Source: Gemmatimonadota bacterium
GTDB taxonomy: Bacteria > Gemmatimonadota > Gemmatimonadetes > Longimicrobiales > Gaopeijiaceae
DNA: 34,971 nucleotides
NCBI GenBank assembly: GCA_009844885.1
Contig: VYAQ01000014.1
Coordinates: 1-34,971 of the forward strand
Direction of reading: 5' to 3'
The notes beneath the pieces were generated by a model. The model saw only the letters and a list, made by a program, of their open reading frames with translations. It had not been told where the DNA came from and did no database searches. Numbering within the stretch: the first letter of the stretch is position 1; each line of letters opens with the position of its first letter. A program made the translations under genes and the position numbers. Shown piece by piece: positions 19,763 through 28,508 of the stretch.

Positions 19763-20113
19763 TCACACTAACTCGATCAGCGCCATTTCGGCGGCGTCAC
19801 CCTTGCGGTTGCCCAGCTTGAGAATGCGGGTGTAGCCTCCCGGGCGCTCGGCGTAGCGAGGGGCGATGTCGTCGAACAGCTTGCCGAGCACGTCACGGTC
19901 GGCGATCCGGCGGGCCGCCAGCCGGCGTGCATGCAGGTCTCCCCGCTTGGCCAGCGTGATGAGGCGCTCCACGTAGGGCCGCAACTCCTTGGCGCGCGCC
20001 GTGGTCGTGGTGATTCGCTCGTGCTGGAAGAGCGACATCGCCATGTTCCTCAGCAGCGCCTTGCGGTGGCTCGGCGAGCGCGAGAGGCTTCTACCCTTCT
20101 TTCGGTGACGCAT
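19763..20113 (-). CDS. rplQ: 50S ribosomal protein L17
   Basis: L17 (116 aa), a large-subunit protein near the exit tunnel. [25 protein letters not shown] at the start is the family signature in near-textbook form, followed by [52 protein letters not shown] closes the domain. It starts 3 bases after rpoA ends and closes the alpha operon. Confidence 0.98.
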   Translation of the reverse strand: MRHRKKGRSLSRSPSHRKALLRNMAMSLFQHERITTTTARAKELRPYVERLITLAKRGDLHARRLAARRIADRDVLGKLFDDIAPRYAERPGGYTRILKLGNRKGDAAEMALIELV

Positions 20114-20116
20114 GAC

Positions 20117-21160
20117 CTATTCCCCCGTCGGCTCGACGGCGCCCTCCTGAACGAGGAAGAGCCTCCCGTCGTCTCCCTCCTCGATTCTCATCCCGAACCG
20201 CAGTCCGTGTACCTGCAGGAGCTTGCGCATCTCCTTCAGCGACTTCTTCCCGAAGTTGTCGATGTCCAGCATTTCCTCTTCGGTGCGGCTGATCAGGTCA
20301 CCCAGCGTCTTGATCGATACCCTCTTCAGCGAATTCTGCGAGCGGACACTGATCTCGGCCACGTCGCCGATCGGGGTGTGGAACAGCTCGATCATCTTCT
20401 CCGGGATCGGCGCGAGCGTGCTCGGCTCCTCCTCGGGAAGCCCGCCGATCGAGAAGTAGAGCATGTATTCCAGGTGCTTGCGGACCAGTTCCGCCGAGTA
20501 CCGAATGGCGCTCTCCGGATCAACCGACCCGTCGGTCTCCACATGGATGGAGAGCTTGTCGAAGTCGGTCCTCTGCCCGACACGCGTCTCCTCGACGGTG
20601 AAGTTCGCGCGCAACACAGGGTTATAGATCGCGTCGATGCGAACCAGGTCGACCGGGGAATCCTTCGACACCGGGCCCTGATCCGCGAGCACGAAGCCGC
20701 GCCCCTTGTTGACGCGCAGTTCGATATTGAGTTCCCGGTCGTCCTGCAGCGTGAGGATGTGATGGTCGGGATCGTGGATGGTGACCGACCCGGGTGCCTT
20801 GATCTGGCGCGCGCTGATCGGACCCGCCCTGGCCGCCTGGATCGAGAGCACCGCTTCTTCGATGTCGTCGTCGAGGCTGACCACGAGGGACTTCAGGTTC
20901 TGGATGATCTGGTGCACATCCTCGACGACGGAACCGATGGTCTGATGCTCATGGACCACGCCGTCGATCCGGAATGCCCAAACCGCCGATCCCTTGAGCG
21001 AGGAAAGCAGGACCCGGCGGACCGAGTTGCCCAGCGTATGCCCAAAGCCCCTTTCGAGCGGCTCAAGGACGAAGACCGCAGAACGGCCGTCCTCCGACAT
21101 CTCCGCGATCTCGATGCGCTCGGGAAGAACGAGACCTGAAAGATCAAGCTCCAAAGTCAC
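20117..21160 (-). CDS. rpoA: RNA polymerase subunit alpha
   Basis: The alpha subunit (347 aa), which dimerises to seed RNA polymerase assembly and contacts promoters and activators. LEPLERGFGHTLGNSVRRVLLSS is the N-terminal dimerisation signature. The C-terminal domain carries the helix-hairpin-helix LDIDNFGKKSLKEMRKLL. I chose GTG at 21160: it has AGGGGG about 9 bases upstream and gives the usual spacing to LEPLERG. The GTG at 21238 overlaps the rpsD stop in GTGA but would add 26 residues not typical of alpha; it remains an alternative. Confidence 0.97.
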   Translation of the reverse strand: MTLELDLSGLVLPERIEIAEMSEDGRSAVFVLEPLERGFGHTLGNSVRRVLLSSLKGSAVWAFRIDGVVHEHQTIGSVVEDVHQIIQNLKSLVVSLDDDIEEAVLSIQAARAGPISARQIKAPGSVTIHDPDHHILTLQDDRELNIELRVNKGRGFVLADQGPVSKDSPVDLVRIDAIYNPVLRANFTVEETRVGQRTDFDKLSIHVETDGSVDPESAIRYSAELVRKHLEYMLYFSIGGLPEEEPSTLAPIPEKMIELFHTPIGDVAEISVRSQNSLKRVSIKTLGDLISRTEEEMLDIDNFGKKSLKEMRKLLQVHGLRFGMRIEEGDDGRLFLVQEGAVEPTGE

Positions 21161-21234
21161 CGTAGGTATCCCCCTGGCTGGTTTGTGGCCGTTTGAATCC
21201 CCGTGAACCGTTGACGGTGCGGCTCTCAGCAGGC

Positions 21235-21870
21235 TCACTTGGAATAGAGTTCGACGATCAATTGTTCCTGCGCGGCGAGAGGAATGTCTCCCCGCGTGGG
21301 CGCCCGCACGACCCTGCCGACCCGCTTCTTCTCGTCGAGCGACAGCCAGTCCAGCAGTGGCGGGCGGGTGCGCGCCTCGAGGCTCGCCGCGACCAGATCC
21401 AGATCACGGGACTTCGAGCGCAATGCGACTTCGTCGCCGGCAGAGAGCCGATAGCTCGGAATGTCCACCGTGGATCCGTTGACGGCGACGTGGCGGTGCC
21501 GGACCAGTTGGCGAGCCTGGCGGCGGCTGGCCGTCATGCCCATTCGGAAGACCACGTTGTCCAGACGGCTCTCCAGCGCGATGATGAGATTCTCGCCCGT
21601 GACGCCCGGCCGTCCGGCGGCGTACTCGAACAGGTTGCGGAACTGCTTCTCGTGCAGTCCGTAGATGCGCTTGACTTTCTGCTTCTCGCGCAGCTGCATC
21701 GCGTAGTCCGACTGCTTGCGACGCCGGACCGACGCCGGCCCGTGGTGGCCCGGCGGATACTGGCGTCGCTCAACGGGACATTTCTCGGTGTAGCACTTGG
21801 CGCCCTTCAGGAAGAGTTTCTGCCCCTCCCGACGGCATCGCTTGCAAACCGGACCTGTGTATCGTGCCAT
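21235..21870 (-). CDS. rpsD: 30S ribosomal protein S4 (zinc-binding form)
   Basis: S4 (211 aa), a primary 16S rRNA binder that starts small-subunit assembly and often represses its own operon. The N-terminus keeps four Cys (9, 12, 26, 31) that bind zinc. The S4 RNA-binding domain reads RLDNVVFRMGMTASRRQARQLVRH and VNGSTVDIPSYRLSAGDEV. It lies 23 bases after rpsK and its stop touches the alternative rpoA GTG. Confidence 0.98.
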   Translation of the reverse strand: MARYTGPVCKRCRREGQKLFLKGAKCYTEKCPVERRQYPPGHHGPASVRRRKQSDYAMQLREKQKVKRIYGLHEKQFRNLFEYAAGRPGVTGENLIIALESRLDNVVFRMGMTASRRQARQLVRHRHVAVNGSTVDIPSYRLSAGDEVALRSKSRDLDLVAASLEARTRPPLLDWLSLDEKKRVGRVVRAPTRGDIPLAAQEQLIVELYSK

Positions 21871-21893
21871 TGCTATCGAGTCTCTCTATTCCG

Positions 21894-22286
21894 TCACACG
21901 CGGCGTTTCTTGGGAGGCCTGCAGCCGTTGTGCGGCAGCGGCGTCACATCGTGAATCGAGACGATGTTGAGCCCGGCAGCCGCCAACGCCTGGATCGCGG
22001 ATTCCCTTCCCGAGCCGGGTCCCTGCACACGGACGACGATCTGCCGCACGCCCATGGCGACGGCATCGCGACCGGCCTGTTCGGCGGCCATCGTTGCGGC
22101 GAAGGGCGTGGACTTCTTGGACCCCTTGAAGCCGGCCGTCCCCGCCGTCGCCCAAACCAGGACGTTCCCGGCCTGGTCCGCGATGGTGATGATGGTGTTG
22201 TTGAAGGTCGCCTTGATGTGCGCGACGCCTTCGGCCGCGACGACCTTCTTCGATTTCTTCGTCCGCGTCGATCTGGGGTTTGCCAA
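21894..22286 (-). CDS. rpsK: 30S ribosomal protein S11 (TTG start)
   Basis: S11 (130 aa), on the small-subunit platform near the mRNA exit. [32 protein letters not shown] and [15 protein letters not shown] with the C-terminal [18 protein letters not shown] are diagnostic. The start codon is TTG at 22286: the frame has a stop eight codons upstream and no ATG or GTG between. AGGAAGGT sits just ahead as the ribosome binding site. A 6-bp hairpin lies further upstream in the rpsM-rpsK gap. Confidence 0.97.
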   Translation of the reverse strand: MANPRSTRTKKSKKVVAAEGVAHIKATFNNTIITIADQAGNVLVWATAGTAGFKGSKKSTPFAATMAAEQAGRDAVAMGVRQIVVRVQGPGSGRESAIQALAAAGLNIVSIHDVTPLPHNGCRPPKKRRV

Positions 22287-22299
22287 CCGGCACCTTCCT

Positions 22300-22316
22300 G
22301 CGGGGCACTACCCCGC
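22300..22316 (-). promoter_or_regulatory. Hairpin in the rpsM-rpsK leader
   Basis: A perfect stem GCGGGG/CCCCGC around a 5-base loop lies just upstream of the rpsK ribosome binding site and contains an in-frame TAG. The 71-base rpsM-rpsK gap is longer than most in this operon. It might hide the ribosome site or bind a ribosomal protein; that is inference. Confidence 0.3.
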
Positions 22317-22357
22317 TCCTGTAATGGTCCGCCCGTTAGGGTATCCGATGCGCCCGA

Positions 22358-22738
22358 CTACTTCTTGGGAGCCTTCTTCTTGCCCGCGATCGCGCGCCTG
22401 GGCCCCTTCTTGGTGCGCGCGTTCGTATGGGTCCGCTGTCCCCGCACGGGCAGGCCCCGACGATGCCGCAGGCCGCGGTAGCAGCCGATGTCCATGAGAC
22501 GCTTGATGTTCATGGACACCTCGGTGCGCAACGCACCTTCGACCTTGTAGTTCTGCTCGATCTCGCGCCGCAGACGACTCGCGTCCTGGTCCGTCAGCTC
22601 GTGCGTGCGAAGATCGGGATTGATGCCCGCAGCCTCGAGTATCTGCTTCGAGGAAGTGCGCCCCACGCCGTACACATAGGTGAGCGCGACCTCGATTCGC
22701 TTGCCCCTGGGAAGATCGACCCCCGCGATACGTGCCAT
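22358..22738 (-). CDS. rpsM: 30S ribosomal protein S13
   Basis: S13 (126 aa), at the small-subunit head, contacting the large subunit and P-site t[29 protein letters not shown] is the family start, which fixes the ATG at 22738. [26 protein letters not shown]-like sequence and a Lys-rich tail end the protein. It starts 10 bases after rpmJ ends. Confidence 0.98.
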   Translation of the reverse strand: MARIAGVDLPRGKRIEVALTYVYGVGRTSSKQILEAAGINPDLRTHELTDQDASRLRREIEQNYKVEGALRTEVSMNIKRLMDIGCYRGLRHRRGLPVRGQRTHTNARTKKGPRRAIAGKKKAPKK

Positions 22739-22748
22739 GTCGCCGTCC

Positions 22749-22865
22749 TCAGCCCTGACGCTGCTTGTGCCGGGGGTTCCGGCTGCAAATAATGCGGACG
22801 ACGCCCTTCCGGCGGACGACGCGGCAGTACTCACACATGGGTTTCACGCTGGTGCGGACCTTCAC
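22749..22865 (-). CDS. rpmJ: 50S ribosomal protein L36 (zinc-binding form, GTG start)
   Basis: L36, 38 codons. It reads [14 protein letters not shown] then [10 protein letters not shown] and ends PRHKQRQG, matching the L36 family throughout. Cys11, Cys14, Cys27 and His33 form the zinc site, so this is the zinc-containing form. The GTG at 22865 has AGGGGGAG about 9 bases ahead. It follows map by 38 bases, with no infA between. Confidence 0.96.
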   Translation of the reverse strand: MKVRTSVKPMCEYCRVVRRKGVVRIICSRNPRHKQRQG

Positions 22866-22903
22866 TTTGACGGACTCCCCCTGGTTGGCATTGGCCCAAT
22901 CGT

Positions 22904-23740
22904 TCAAAGCATAGCTTTTAAAGATAGCTGGTATCGTTTTCCTTCGGTAGCCCCGGTCCTGTCCCAGATCCCGCCTCCGGTCAGGATCCGCGGGCCCTCG
23001 TCCGTGATCGCGACCGTGTGTTCGTAGTGGGCGGACAGCGTGCCGTCGAGGGTCGTGACCGTCCACTTGTCGTCGAGGGTCCTGATCTCGTCGGTGCCGA
23101 CCGCGAGCATGGGTTCGATGGCCAGCACCATTCCGGGCCTGAGCGGCACGCCGTAGCCGGCGCGGCCGATGTTCGAAACCTGCGGCTCCTCGTGGATATC
23201 ACGCCCCACGCCGTGCCCCACCAGGTCGCGAATGATCCGGTAGCCGCTCTCGCCCACGGTTTCCACGACCGCAGCTCCGATGTCACCGACGTGGCCACCG
23301 GGCCGGGCGGCGGCCACGGCCGCCACCAGAGACGCGTAGGTCACCGCCGCCAGGTCGGCCGCCTCGGGTTCGATCTCCCCCACGGCGAAGGTGTATGCCG
23401 AGTCGGCGCACCAGCCCTTCCGCCTCACGCCCACGTCGATCGAGACGATATCGCCGTCCCGCAGCGTGCGCTTCGACGGCAACCCGTGCACCACCTCCTC
23501 GTTGATGCTGATGCAGGCGCTGCCGGGGAAGCCGTACAGCCCCTTGAACGCCGGGACCGCGCCCTTGTGAGAGCGCACGAAATCGTCCACGAAACGGTCG
23601 AGAGACGCGGTGGCCACGCCGGGGCGCACGAGCGGCTCCATCTCATCGAATAGACCGGCGATGATGTCGCCGCACCGGGCCATCGCCTGGATCTCGGCGG
23701 GAGATTTCAGGTGGATCGCCCTGCCGGAACGCCTGGCCAT
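22904..23740 (-). CDS. map: Methionine aminopeptidase, type I
   Basis: A 278-aa metalloenzyme that removes the initiator Met from new proteins. [19 protein letters not shown] carries the two metal-binding Asp, [12 protein letters not shown] the metal-binding His, and AIEPMLAVG and [10 protein letters not shown] the Glu ligands. [16 protein letters not shown] is the substrate-side His region. The ATG at 23740 overlaps the adk stop in TGATG; a GTG one codon earlier is also possible. Confidence 0.97.
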   Translation of the reverse strand: MARRSGRAIHLKSPAEIQAMARCGDIIAGLFDEMEPLVRPGVATASLDRFVDDFVRSHKGAVPAFKGLYGFPGSACISINEEVVHGLPSKRTLRDGDIVSIDVGVRRKGWCADSAYTFAVGEIEPEAADLAAVTYASLVAAVAAARPGGHVGDIGAAVVETVGESGYRIIRDLVGHGVGRDIHEEPQVSNIGRAGYGVPLRPGMVLAIEPMLAVGTDEIRTLDDKWTVTTLDGTLSAHYEHTVAITDEGPRILTGGGIWDRTGATEGKRYQLSLKAML

Positions 23741-24432
23741 CACGCCCCCGTCGCGGTAGCGCCGCGCGCAACGCCCACCGCTTCCCGCAGCGCTGCCTGC
23801 ACCTCACCGATGTCGCCCTCGCCGTCGACCCTCACGAGGACTCCCCGCGCGTCGTAATAGCCGACGAGTGGGGCCGTGGCCTCGCGGTAGACCGAGAGCC
23901 GGGTGCGCACCGTCTCCGGCTGGTCGTCGGCGCGATGGATGAGGGGCTCGCCGGTATCGTCACAGAAGCCCGGCCGGCGGGGGGGATCGAAATGGACGTT
24001 ATAGACGCGCCCGCTCGGCGAAGACCGGCGCCCCGAGATGCGCCTCACCAGGACCTCCGCGTCGGCCTCGAGAAGCACGACCTGGTCGACTTGGCGACCT
24101 TCCTCCGCGAGGACGGCGCCCAGAGCCTCCGCCTGCGGCACCGTCCGCGGGAATCCGTCGAAGACGACGCCCCGGTCGGAACCCATCGCTGCAAGGTGTT
24201 CGCGCACCAGGTCAACCATCACCTCGTCGGGCACGAGCTCGCCCGCATCCATGAACTTGCGGGCTTCGAGGCCGAGCGCCGTGCCGGCCTTCAGCGCCGC
24301 GCGCAACAGGTCGCCCGTCGACACATGGGCCCAGCCCATCGCCCCGCTCAGCCGGATCCCCTGGGTGCCCTTCCCGACCCCCGGCGACCCGAGGAGAACG
24401 ATCACCCGGCCCGCGGATTGCGCTCCATTCAT
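23740..24432 (-). CDS. adk: Adenylate kinase
   Basis: Adenylate kinase (230 aa) interconverts ATP+AMP and 2 ADP. The P-loop is GSPGVGKGT (15-23); STGDLLRAAL and VFDGFPRT are AMP-binding motifs. The LID is the long type without zinc Cys clusters (GRRSSPSGRVYNVHFDPP; HRADDQPETVRTRL). The ATG at 24432 is chosen. The frame stays open upstream, but that is the inserted MITE-like element, not adenylate kinase. No clear ribosome binding site precedes the ATG. Confidence 0.96.
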   Translation of the reverse strand: MNGAQSAGRVIVLLGSPGVGKGTQGIRLSGAMGWAHVSTGDLLRAALKAGTALGLEARKFMDAGELVPDEVMVDLVREHLAAMGSDRGVVFDGFPRTVPQAEALGAVLAEEGRQVDQVVLLEADAEVLVRRISGRRSSPSGRVYNVHFDPPRRPGFCDDTGEPLIHRADDQPETVRTRLSVYREATAPLVGYYDARGVLVRVDGEGDIGEVQAALREAVGVARGATATGA

Positions 24433-24445
24433 GTGGTGGGGACCG

Positions 24446-24624
24446 CTAGCAGTCCGTGGATAAAGCCGCCCGAGCACCGAGAGCGGGGAGGCGCCGGGCC
24501 GGCAAGGCGCGACGATAGGGCCAGTAGCAGCGCTACGGGCCCGAGGAGCAACGCAGAGCGAAGCGGTCCGGCACGGATGCATCGCCGTTCGAATGCCGGG
24601 GGGATTTTGTCCACGGGCTGCTAG
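24446..24624. mobile_element. MITE-like element inserted between secY and adk
   Basis: A 179-bp non-coding element with imperfect 19-bp inverted ends: left CTAGCAGTCCGTGGATAAA (24446-24464) and right TTTGTCCACGGGCTGCTAG (24606-24624), 17 of 19 positions pairing. Both ends finish in CTAG, consistent with a palindromic 4-bp target duplication. The right CTAG supplies the secY stop codon. Removing one CTAG plus the element would leave adk 13 bases after the secY stop, the spacing expected in this operon. Internal hairpins are visible, the clearest at 24518-24542 (GGGCC/GGCCC plus GTAGC/GCTAC, one mismatch, 3-base loop). There is no transposase, so it would move only with help from a related insertion sequence. 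Confidence 0.7.
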
Positions 24625-25934
24625 ACGTACCGCTGGCGGCCGCGCATCTTCACGCGCCCCTTCTTCATGAAGCCGTCGTAGTGCCGGAGCAACAGGTGCT
24701 GCTGCGCCTGCTGGACGGTGTCGAGGCCCACGCCTACGACGATGAGCAGGCTGGTGCCGCCGAAGAAGAAGTTCTGGATCGCGAAGATGTCGAATATCCA
24801 GAACGGGACGAGAGCGATCAGCGCGAGGTAGACCGATCCGGGCAGGGTGACGCGGGTGAGGATCCGGTCGATGTACTCGGCCGTGCGCGTGCCCGGCTTC
24901 ACACCCGGGATGAAGGCGCCCTGCTTCTTGAGGTTCTCCGCCAGGTCGACCGGGTTGAAGATGATGGCCGTGTAGAAGTAGGTGAAGAAGATGATGAGCG
25001 CGGCATAGGTGAGGTAGTAGGCCCAGTTCCCGGGCTGGAAGATGTCCGCCATGTCGGCTATGAACGGAACGGAGCTGAAGGCGGCGAGCGTGCCGGGAAC
25101 CACAATGAACGACTGGGCGAAGATGATGGGCATCACCCCGGCCGAGTTGATGCGCAGGGGAATGAAGCTCTTCTGTCCCTCGCGGATGCGGCCGCGTCCG
25201 ACGACCTTCCGTGGGATCTGTACGGGTATTTTTCGAGCCGCCATGGTCATCGCCACGACCCCCGCCGTGATGCCCACGACCACCGCGAGCAACGCCACGA
25301 TTTCGAACAGGCCGATCTCGCCGATCATCAGCGATTCCCAGGTGCGCACGATGGCCTGCGGGAAACCCTGGATGATCGAGAAGAAGATCATCAGCGACAT
25401 TCCGTTGCCGATGCCCCGCTCCGTGATCTGCTCACCCATCCACATGATGAAGATGCCGCCGACGGTGAGTGTGATCACCGTCGAAAAGACGAAGCCCATG
25501 CCGGGCACGCGCACGGCCTCGCCCAGGCTCTGCAGGAACGAGGCGTACGCATACGACTGGATGAGGCAGAGCAGGACCGTGGTGTAACGGGTCCACTGGG
25601 TCAGCTTCTTCCGCCCCTGTTCGCCCTCCTTCTGCAGCTTTTCCACCGTCGGGAAGACCGCGGCGAGCAGCTGGAACATGATGCTCGCCGAGATGTAGGG
25701 CATGATCCCCAGCGCAAAGACCGTGGCCCGGCTCAGGCCTCCGCCGACAAACATGTCGTACACGCCGAGGAACGTGCCGGAAAACTGGCCGGAAAGCGCC
25801 TGGAGCGCGCCGACATCGACGCCGGGCACCGTGATGTGCGATCCGATCCGGTACACGAACATGATCAGGAGCGTGAAGAGGATCTTCTTCTTCAGCTCCG
25901 GGGCACGGAAGAGATTCGGAATCGGATTAGCCAT
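24621..25934 (-). CDS. secY: Preprotein translocase channel SecY
   Basis: SecY (437 aa), the ten-helix inner-membrane channel through which SecA pushes preproteins. Hydrophobic segments are spread along its length, starting at about residue 18 (ILFTLLIMFVYRIGSHI). The plug region follows TVPGVDVGAL. FALGIMPYISASIMFQLL, GIGNGMSLMIF and the cytosolic loop QIPRKVVGRG with IPLRINSAGVMPIIFA are diagnostic. Its TAG stop lies in the CTAG end of the MITE-like element. SecA is encoded further along the same strand. Confidence 0.98.
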   Translation of the reverse strand: MANPIPNLFRAPELKKKILFTLLIMFVYRIGSHITVPGVDVGALQALSGQFSGTFLGVYDMFVGGGLSRATVFALGIMPYISASIMFQLLAAVFPTVEKLQKEGEQGRKKLTQWTRYTTVLLCLIQSYAYASFLQSLGEAVRVPGMGFVFSTVITLTVGGIFIMWMGEQITERGIGNGMSLMIFFSIIQGFPQAIVRTWESLMIGEIGLFEIVALLAVVVGITAGVVAMTMAARKIPVQIPRKVVGRGRIREGQKSFIPLRINSAGVMPIIFAQSFIVVPGTLAAFSSVPFIADMADIFQPGNWAYYLTYAALIIFFTYFYTAIIFNPVDLAENLKKQGAFIPGVKPGTRTAEYIDRILTRVTLPGSVYLALIALVPFWIFDIFAIQNFFFGGTSLLIVVGVGLDTVQQAQQHLLLRHYDGFMKKGRVKMRGRQRYV

Positions 25935-25970
25935 TGTCGGGACCCCTCCCCATGTCCTCGGCGGGACGCA

Positions 25971-26444
25971 CTATTGGTCTTCCTCCTGGTCTTCCCCCCC
26001 GCGCAGGGAGAGAATCGCCACCGAGCCGCCGGCAGCCTCGATCTTCTTGCGGGCACTGGCGGACACGGCATGCACCGAGCAGGTGACCGCAACGGCGATT
26101 TCACCGCTTCCGAGAATCTTCACCGGACGACGAAGGGACCGGACCAGTCCCGCCGCCTTCAGCCCCTCGGGCGTCGCGTCTCCATCCACGATGTGCAGGT
26201 CACCTACGTTGACGACCTGGTATTCGATTCGGTTGCGGTTCTTGAATCCCCGCTTCGGGATCCGCCGCTGCAGGGGCATCTGGCCGCCCTCGAACCAGGC
26301 CGGCACACCGCCGCCCGAGCGCGAATTCTGACCCTTTTCTCCTCTGCCCGACGTCTTGCCCTTGCCGGAGCCGGGGCCACGCCCCACGCGCTTGCGCGAT
26401 CGGTGGGACCCCTTCGGGGACCGCAGATTGTGAAGCTCGATCAC
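25971..26444 (-). CDS. rplO: 50S ribosomal protein L15
   Basis: L15 (157 aa), an early 23S rRNA-binding protein. The Gly/Arg/Lys-rich start (MIELHNLRSPKGSHRSRKRVGRGPGSGKGKTSGRGEKGQ region) and GGQMPLQRRIPKRGFKN are typical. The start is GTG at 26444, 3 bases after rpmD ends. The tail is unusually acidic (GGEDQEEDQ). secY begins 36 bases later. Confidence 0.97.
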   Translation of the reverse strand: MIELHNLRSPKGSHRSRKRVGRGPGSGKGKTSGRGEKGQNSRSGGGVPAWFEGGQMPLQRRIPKRGFKNRNRIEYQVVNVGDLHIVDGDATPEGLKAAGLVRSLRRPVKILGSGEIAVAVTCSVHAVSASARKKIEAAGGSVAILSLRGGEDQEEDQ

Positions 26445-26447
26445 CGG

Positions 26448-26633
26448 TCAATCCACCTCCGTCACCTCTACCAGATAGTCCACTTTCGCGATCATTCCGC
26501 GGATCGCAGGGGTGTCGTCGTGGACCACCGCCTGCTGGTGGCGCCGGATTCCGAGCGCCTGGAGGGTGCGTCGCTGCACCTTCTGACGCCCCACGGCGCT
26601 GCGTACCTGCGTGATCCTGATACGCCTAGCCAC
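26448..26633 (-). CDS. rpmD: 50S ribosomal protein L30
   Basis: L30 (61 aa). [26 protein letters not shown] and [27 protein letters not shown] follow the family closely. The start is GTG at 26633, inside the rpsE end (8-base overlap), so it is likely coupled to S5 translation. Confidence 0.96.
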   Translation of the reverse strand: MARRIRITQVRSAVGRQKVQRRTLQALGIRRHQQAVVHDDTPAIRGMIAKVDYLVEVTEVD

Positions 26634-27147
26634 GATTCACCATCCCGAGTTCTTCAACCGAAATGCCCCGCTCGGCAGCGACATCATACGCGGTGACCAG
26701 GTTCTCGAGCCCGTGGACCGTCGCGCGCACCACGTTGATCGGGTTGTTCGTGCCCAGGCTCTTGGTCAGCACGTCGGTGATGCCCGCCGCCTCGAGCACG
26801 GCGCGCACCGGACCGCCGGCGATCACCCCCGTCCCCGGCGCGGCGGGACGCATCAGCACACGGCCCGCGCCCCAGCGCCCGATGATCTCGTGGGGAATGG
26901 TCCCCTGCGTGACCGGTACGTCGATCATGGCTCGCCGGGCCTGCTCGAAGGCCTTGCGGATCGCCTCCGCCACCTCGTTGGCCTTGGCGTGGGCGATTCC
27001 CACGCGACCGGCCTGGTTGCCCACCGCGACCAGTGCGGTAAAGGAGAAGCGGCGCCCCCCCTTCACGACCTTGGCCACGCGGTTGATATGGATCAGGTTC
27101 TCGACCTGCTCGGCCCCCTCGCGGGGGGGTCGCTTGTCTCTGGCCAT
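26626..27147 (-). CDS. rpsE: 30S ribosomal protein S5
   Basis: S5 (173 aa), at the mRNA entry site and important for decoding accuracy. The double-stranded RNA-binding-like N-domain reads [52 protein letters not shown] is the C-domain signature. It starts in a TGATG overlap with the rplR stop. Confidence 0.98.
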   Translation of the reverse strand: MARDKRPPREGAEQVENLIHINRVAKVVKGGRRFSFTALVAVGNQAGRVGIAHAKANEVAEAIRKAFEQARRAMIDVPVTQGTIPHEIIGRWGAGRVLMRPAAPGTGVIAGGPVRAVLEAAGITDVLTKSLGTNNPINVVRATVHGLENLVTAYDVAAERGISVEELGMVNRG

Positions 27148-27539
27148 CAGAACGACAGACCTCCTGCGCGCGCGCCTTCCGCGAACGCCCTGACACGACC
27201 GTGATACCGGAAGCCGCCCCGGTCGAACACGACCCGGGTGACGCCTTGCTCGCGCGCCCGTTCGGCCAGCAGTCTGCCCGCAGCGCGGGCCGCCTCCACC
27301 TTGCGGCTTCCCTCGTCCGGGGCCGCACCCCTCAGTTCGGGGGCGAGCGTGGAGAGACCCATCAGGGTCCGGCCCGACTCGTCGTCGATCAGCTGGCCCT
27401 GGATGTTGCGGATCGACCGGTGCACCGCCAGCCGGGGCCGATCCCCCGTCCCGTGCACGCGTTTGCGGATGCGCGCGTGGCGCCGCTCGCGCTGCAGGCG
27501 GCGGCTCTTTCTCAACTTGCTGGGCTTGATCATCGTCAT
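27147..27539 (-). CDS. rplR: 50S ribosomal protein L18
   Basis: L18 (130 aa), which binds 5S rRNA. The Arg-rich start ([19 protein letters not shown]) then [20 protein letters not shown] and [22 protein letters not shown] are diagnostic. The ATG at 27539 shares ATGA with the rplF stop; another ATG lies two codons in. Confidence 0.97.
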   Translation of the reverse strand: MTMIKPSKLRKSRRLQRERRHARIRKRVHGTGDRPRLAVHRSIRNIQGQLIDDESGRTLMGLSTLAPELRGAAPDEGSRKVEAARAAGRLLAERAREQGVTRVVFDRGGFRYHGRVRAFAEGARAGGLSF

Positions 27540-28084
27540 GCTCCGGCCGTCTTGCCGGCCTTACGCCGGACGTGTTCGTCCTTGTATCTCACACCCTTCC
27601 CCTTGTACGGCTCCGGGGGACGAAAGGCCCGTATCACGGCAGCCGTGTGACCCACCTGCTGCTTGTCCGCGCCCTTTACCACGATCGTCGTCTGGTTTGG
27701 AGTCTCGAAACTGATGCCGTCCGGAGCCGGAAAGTCGATCGGATGCGAGAACCCCAGGCTCAGCCGGAGGCCCTTGCCCTGAGGCTGGACACGGTAGCCC
27801 ACGCCCACGATCTCGAGGGTCTTGCTGAACCCCTGGCTGACTCCTTCGACGATATTCGCGATCAGGGAACGGGTCAGCCCGTGCAGCGCCCGGTTCTGCT
27901 TATGGTCGTCGGGTCGGGTAACCAGAATCGTCTTGCCCTCCTGACCATCCCAGCCCACGCGGATCGGGGCCCGAACCTGCAGTTCCAATTCTCCGTTGGG
28001 ACCTCTGGCGGCAACCCGCTGTCCGTCCAGGGTGACCGTGACGCCGGCGGGGATGGTAACCGGCTTCTTGCCAATTCTTGACAT
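27536..28084 (-). CDS. rplF: 50S ribosomal protein L6
   Basis: L6 (182 aa), near the factor-binding site at the base of the stalk. [21 protein letters not shown] opens the protein. The C-terminal [30 protein letters not shown] is the family hallmark. It lies 9 bases after rpsH ends. Confidence 0.98.
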   Translation of the reverse strand: MSRIGKKPVTIPAGVTVTLDGQRVAARGPNGELELQVRAPIRVGWDGQEGKTILVTRPDDHKQNRALHGLTRSLIANIVEGVSQGFSKTLEIVGVGYRVQPQGKGLRLSLGFSHPIDFPAPDGISFETPNQTTIVVKGADKQQVGHTAAVIRAFRPPEPYKGKGVRYKDEHVRRKAGKTAGA

Positions 28085-28093
28085 CGAAACCTC

Positions 28094-28486
28094 CTACCAG
28101 ATCACCGCGAGAAGTTCGCCGCCCACGCCGGCCTGGCGGGCGGCACGGTCGGAGAGCAGACCCCGGGAGGTGGAAAGCATGGCCATTCCCAGTCCGTTGC
28201 GGACTCGCGGAATCTCCTCGACACCCACGTAGCGCCGCCGTCCCGGCCTGGATACCCGGGCGATGCGCCGAATGACGTGTTCACCTTCGTGGTACTTAAG
28301 GTACACGCGAACAAGGCCGTGCCGGCCATCGTTGAGAACCTTGAAGTCGTGGACGAACGCGTTCTCCTTCAGGAGCCGCGCCACCTCCACCTTGAGCTTT
28401 GACAGCGGCACGTCGGCCCAGCGGTGCCCCGCGCTCCCGGCGTTCCGGATTCGGGTGAGCATGTCCGCGATGGGATCGGTCATCAT
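28094..28486 (-). CDS. rpsH: 30S ribosomal protein S8
   Basis: S8 (130 aa), a primary binder of the 16S rRNA central domain; in E. coli it represses the spc operon. MTDPIADMLTRIRNAG starts the family and NGLGMAMLSTSRGLLSDRAAR ends it. Two adjacent ATG codons (28486 and 28483) could start it. The preceding gene is rplE, 22 bases upstream; rpsN, usual in this position, is absent. Confidence 0.98.
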   Translation of the reverse strand: MMTDPIADMLTRIRNAGSAGHRWADVPLSKLKVEVARLLKENAFVHDFKVLNDGRHGLVRVYLKYHEGEHVIRRIARVSRPGRRRYVGVEEIPRVRNGLGMAMLSTSRGLLSDRAARQAGVGGELLAVIW

Positions 28487-28508
28487 GGCTGGTTCCGTCT
28501 CTCCTCGT

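Noticed and set aside
24433-24582. Upstream extension of adk through the MITE-like element
   Set aside because: The 50 extra residues come from the inserted element and resemble nothing; adenylate kinase begins just before its P-loop.
24446-24624. The inverted repeat as a transcription terminator of secY
   Set aside because: The arms are over 140 bases apart, there is no T-run, and essential genes continue downstream; an inserted element explains it better.
24681-26696. 671-aa plus-strand open frame across secY, rplO and rpmD
   Set aside because: Antisense shadow spanning three well-identified genes; Asp/Glu/His/Arg-rich with no domain.
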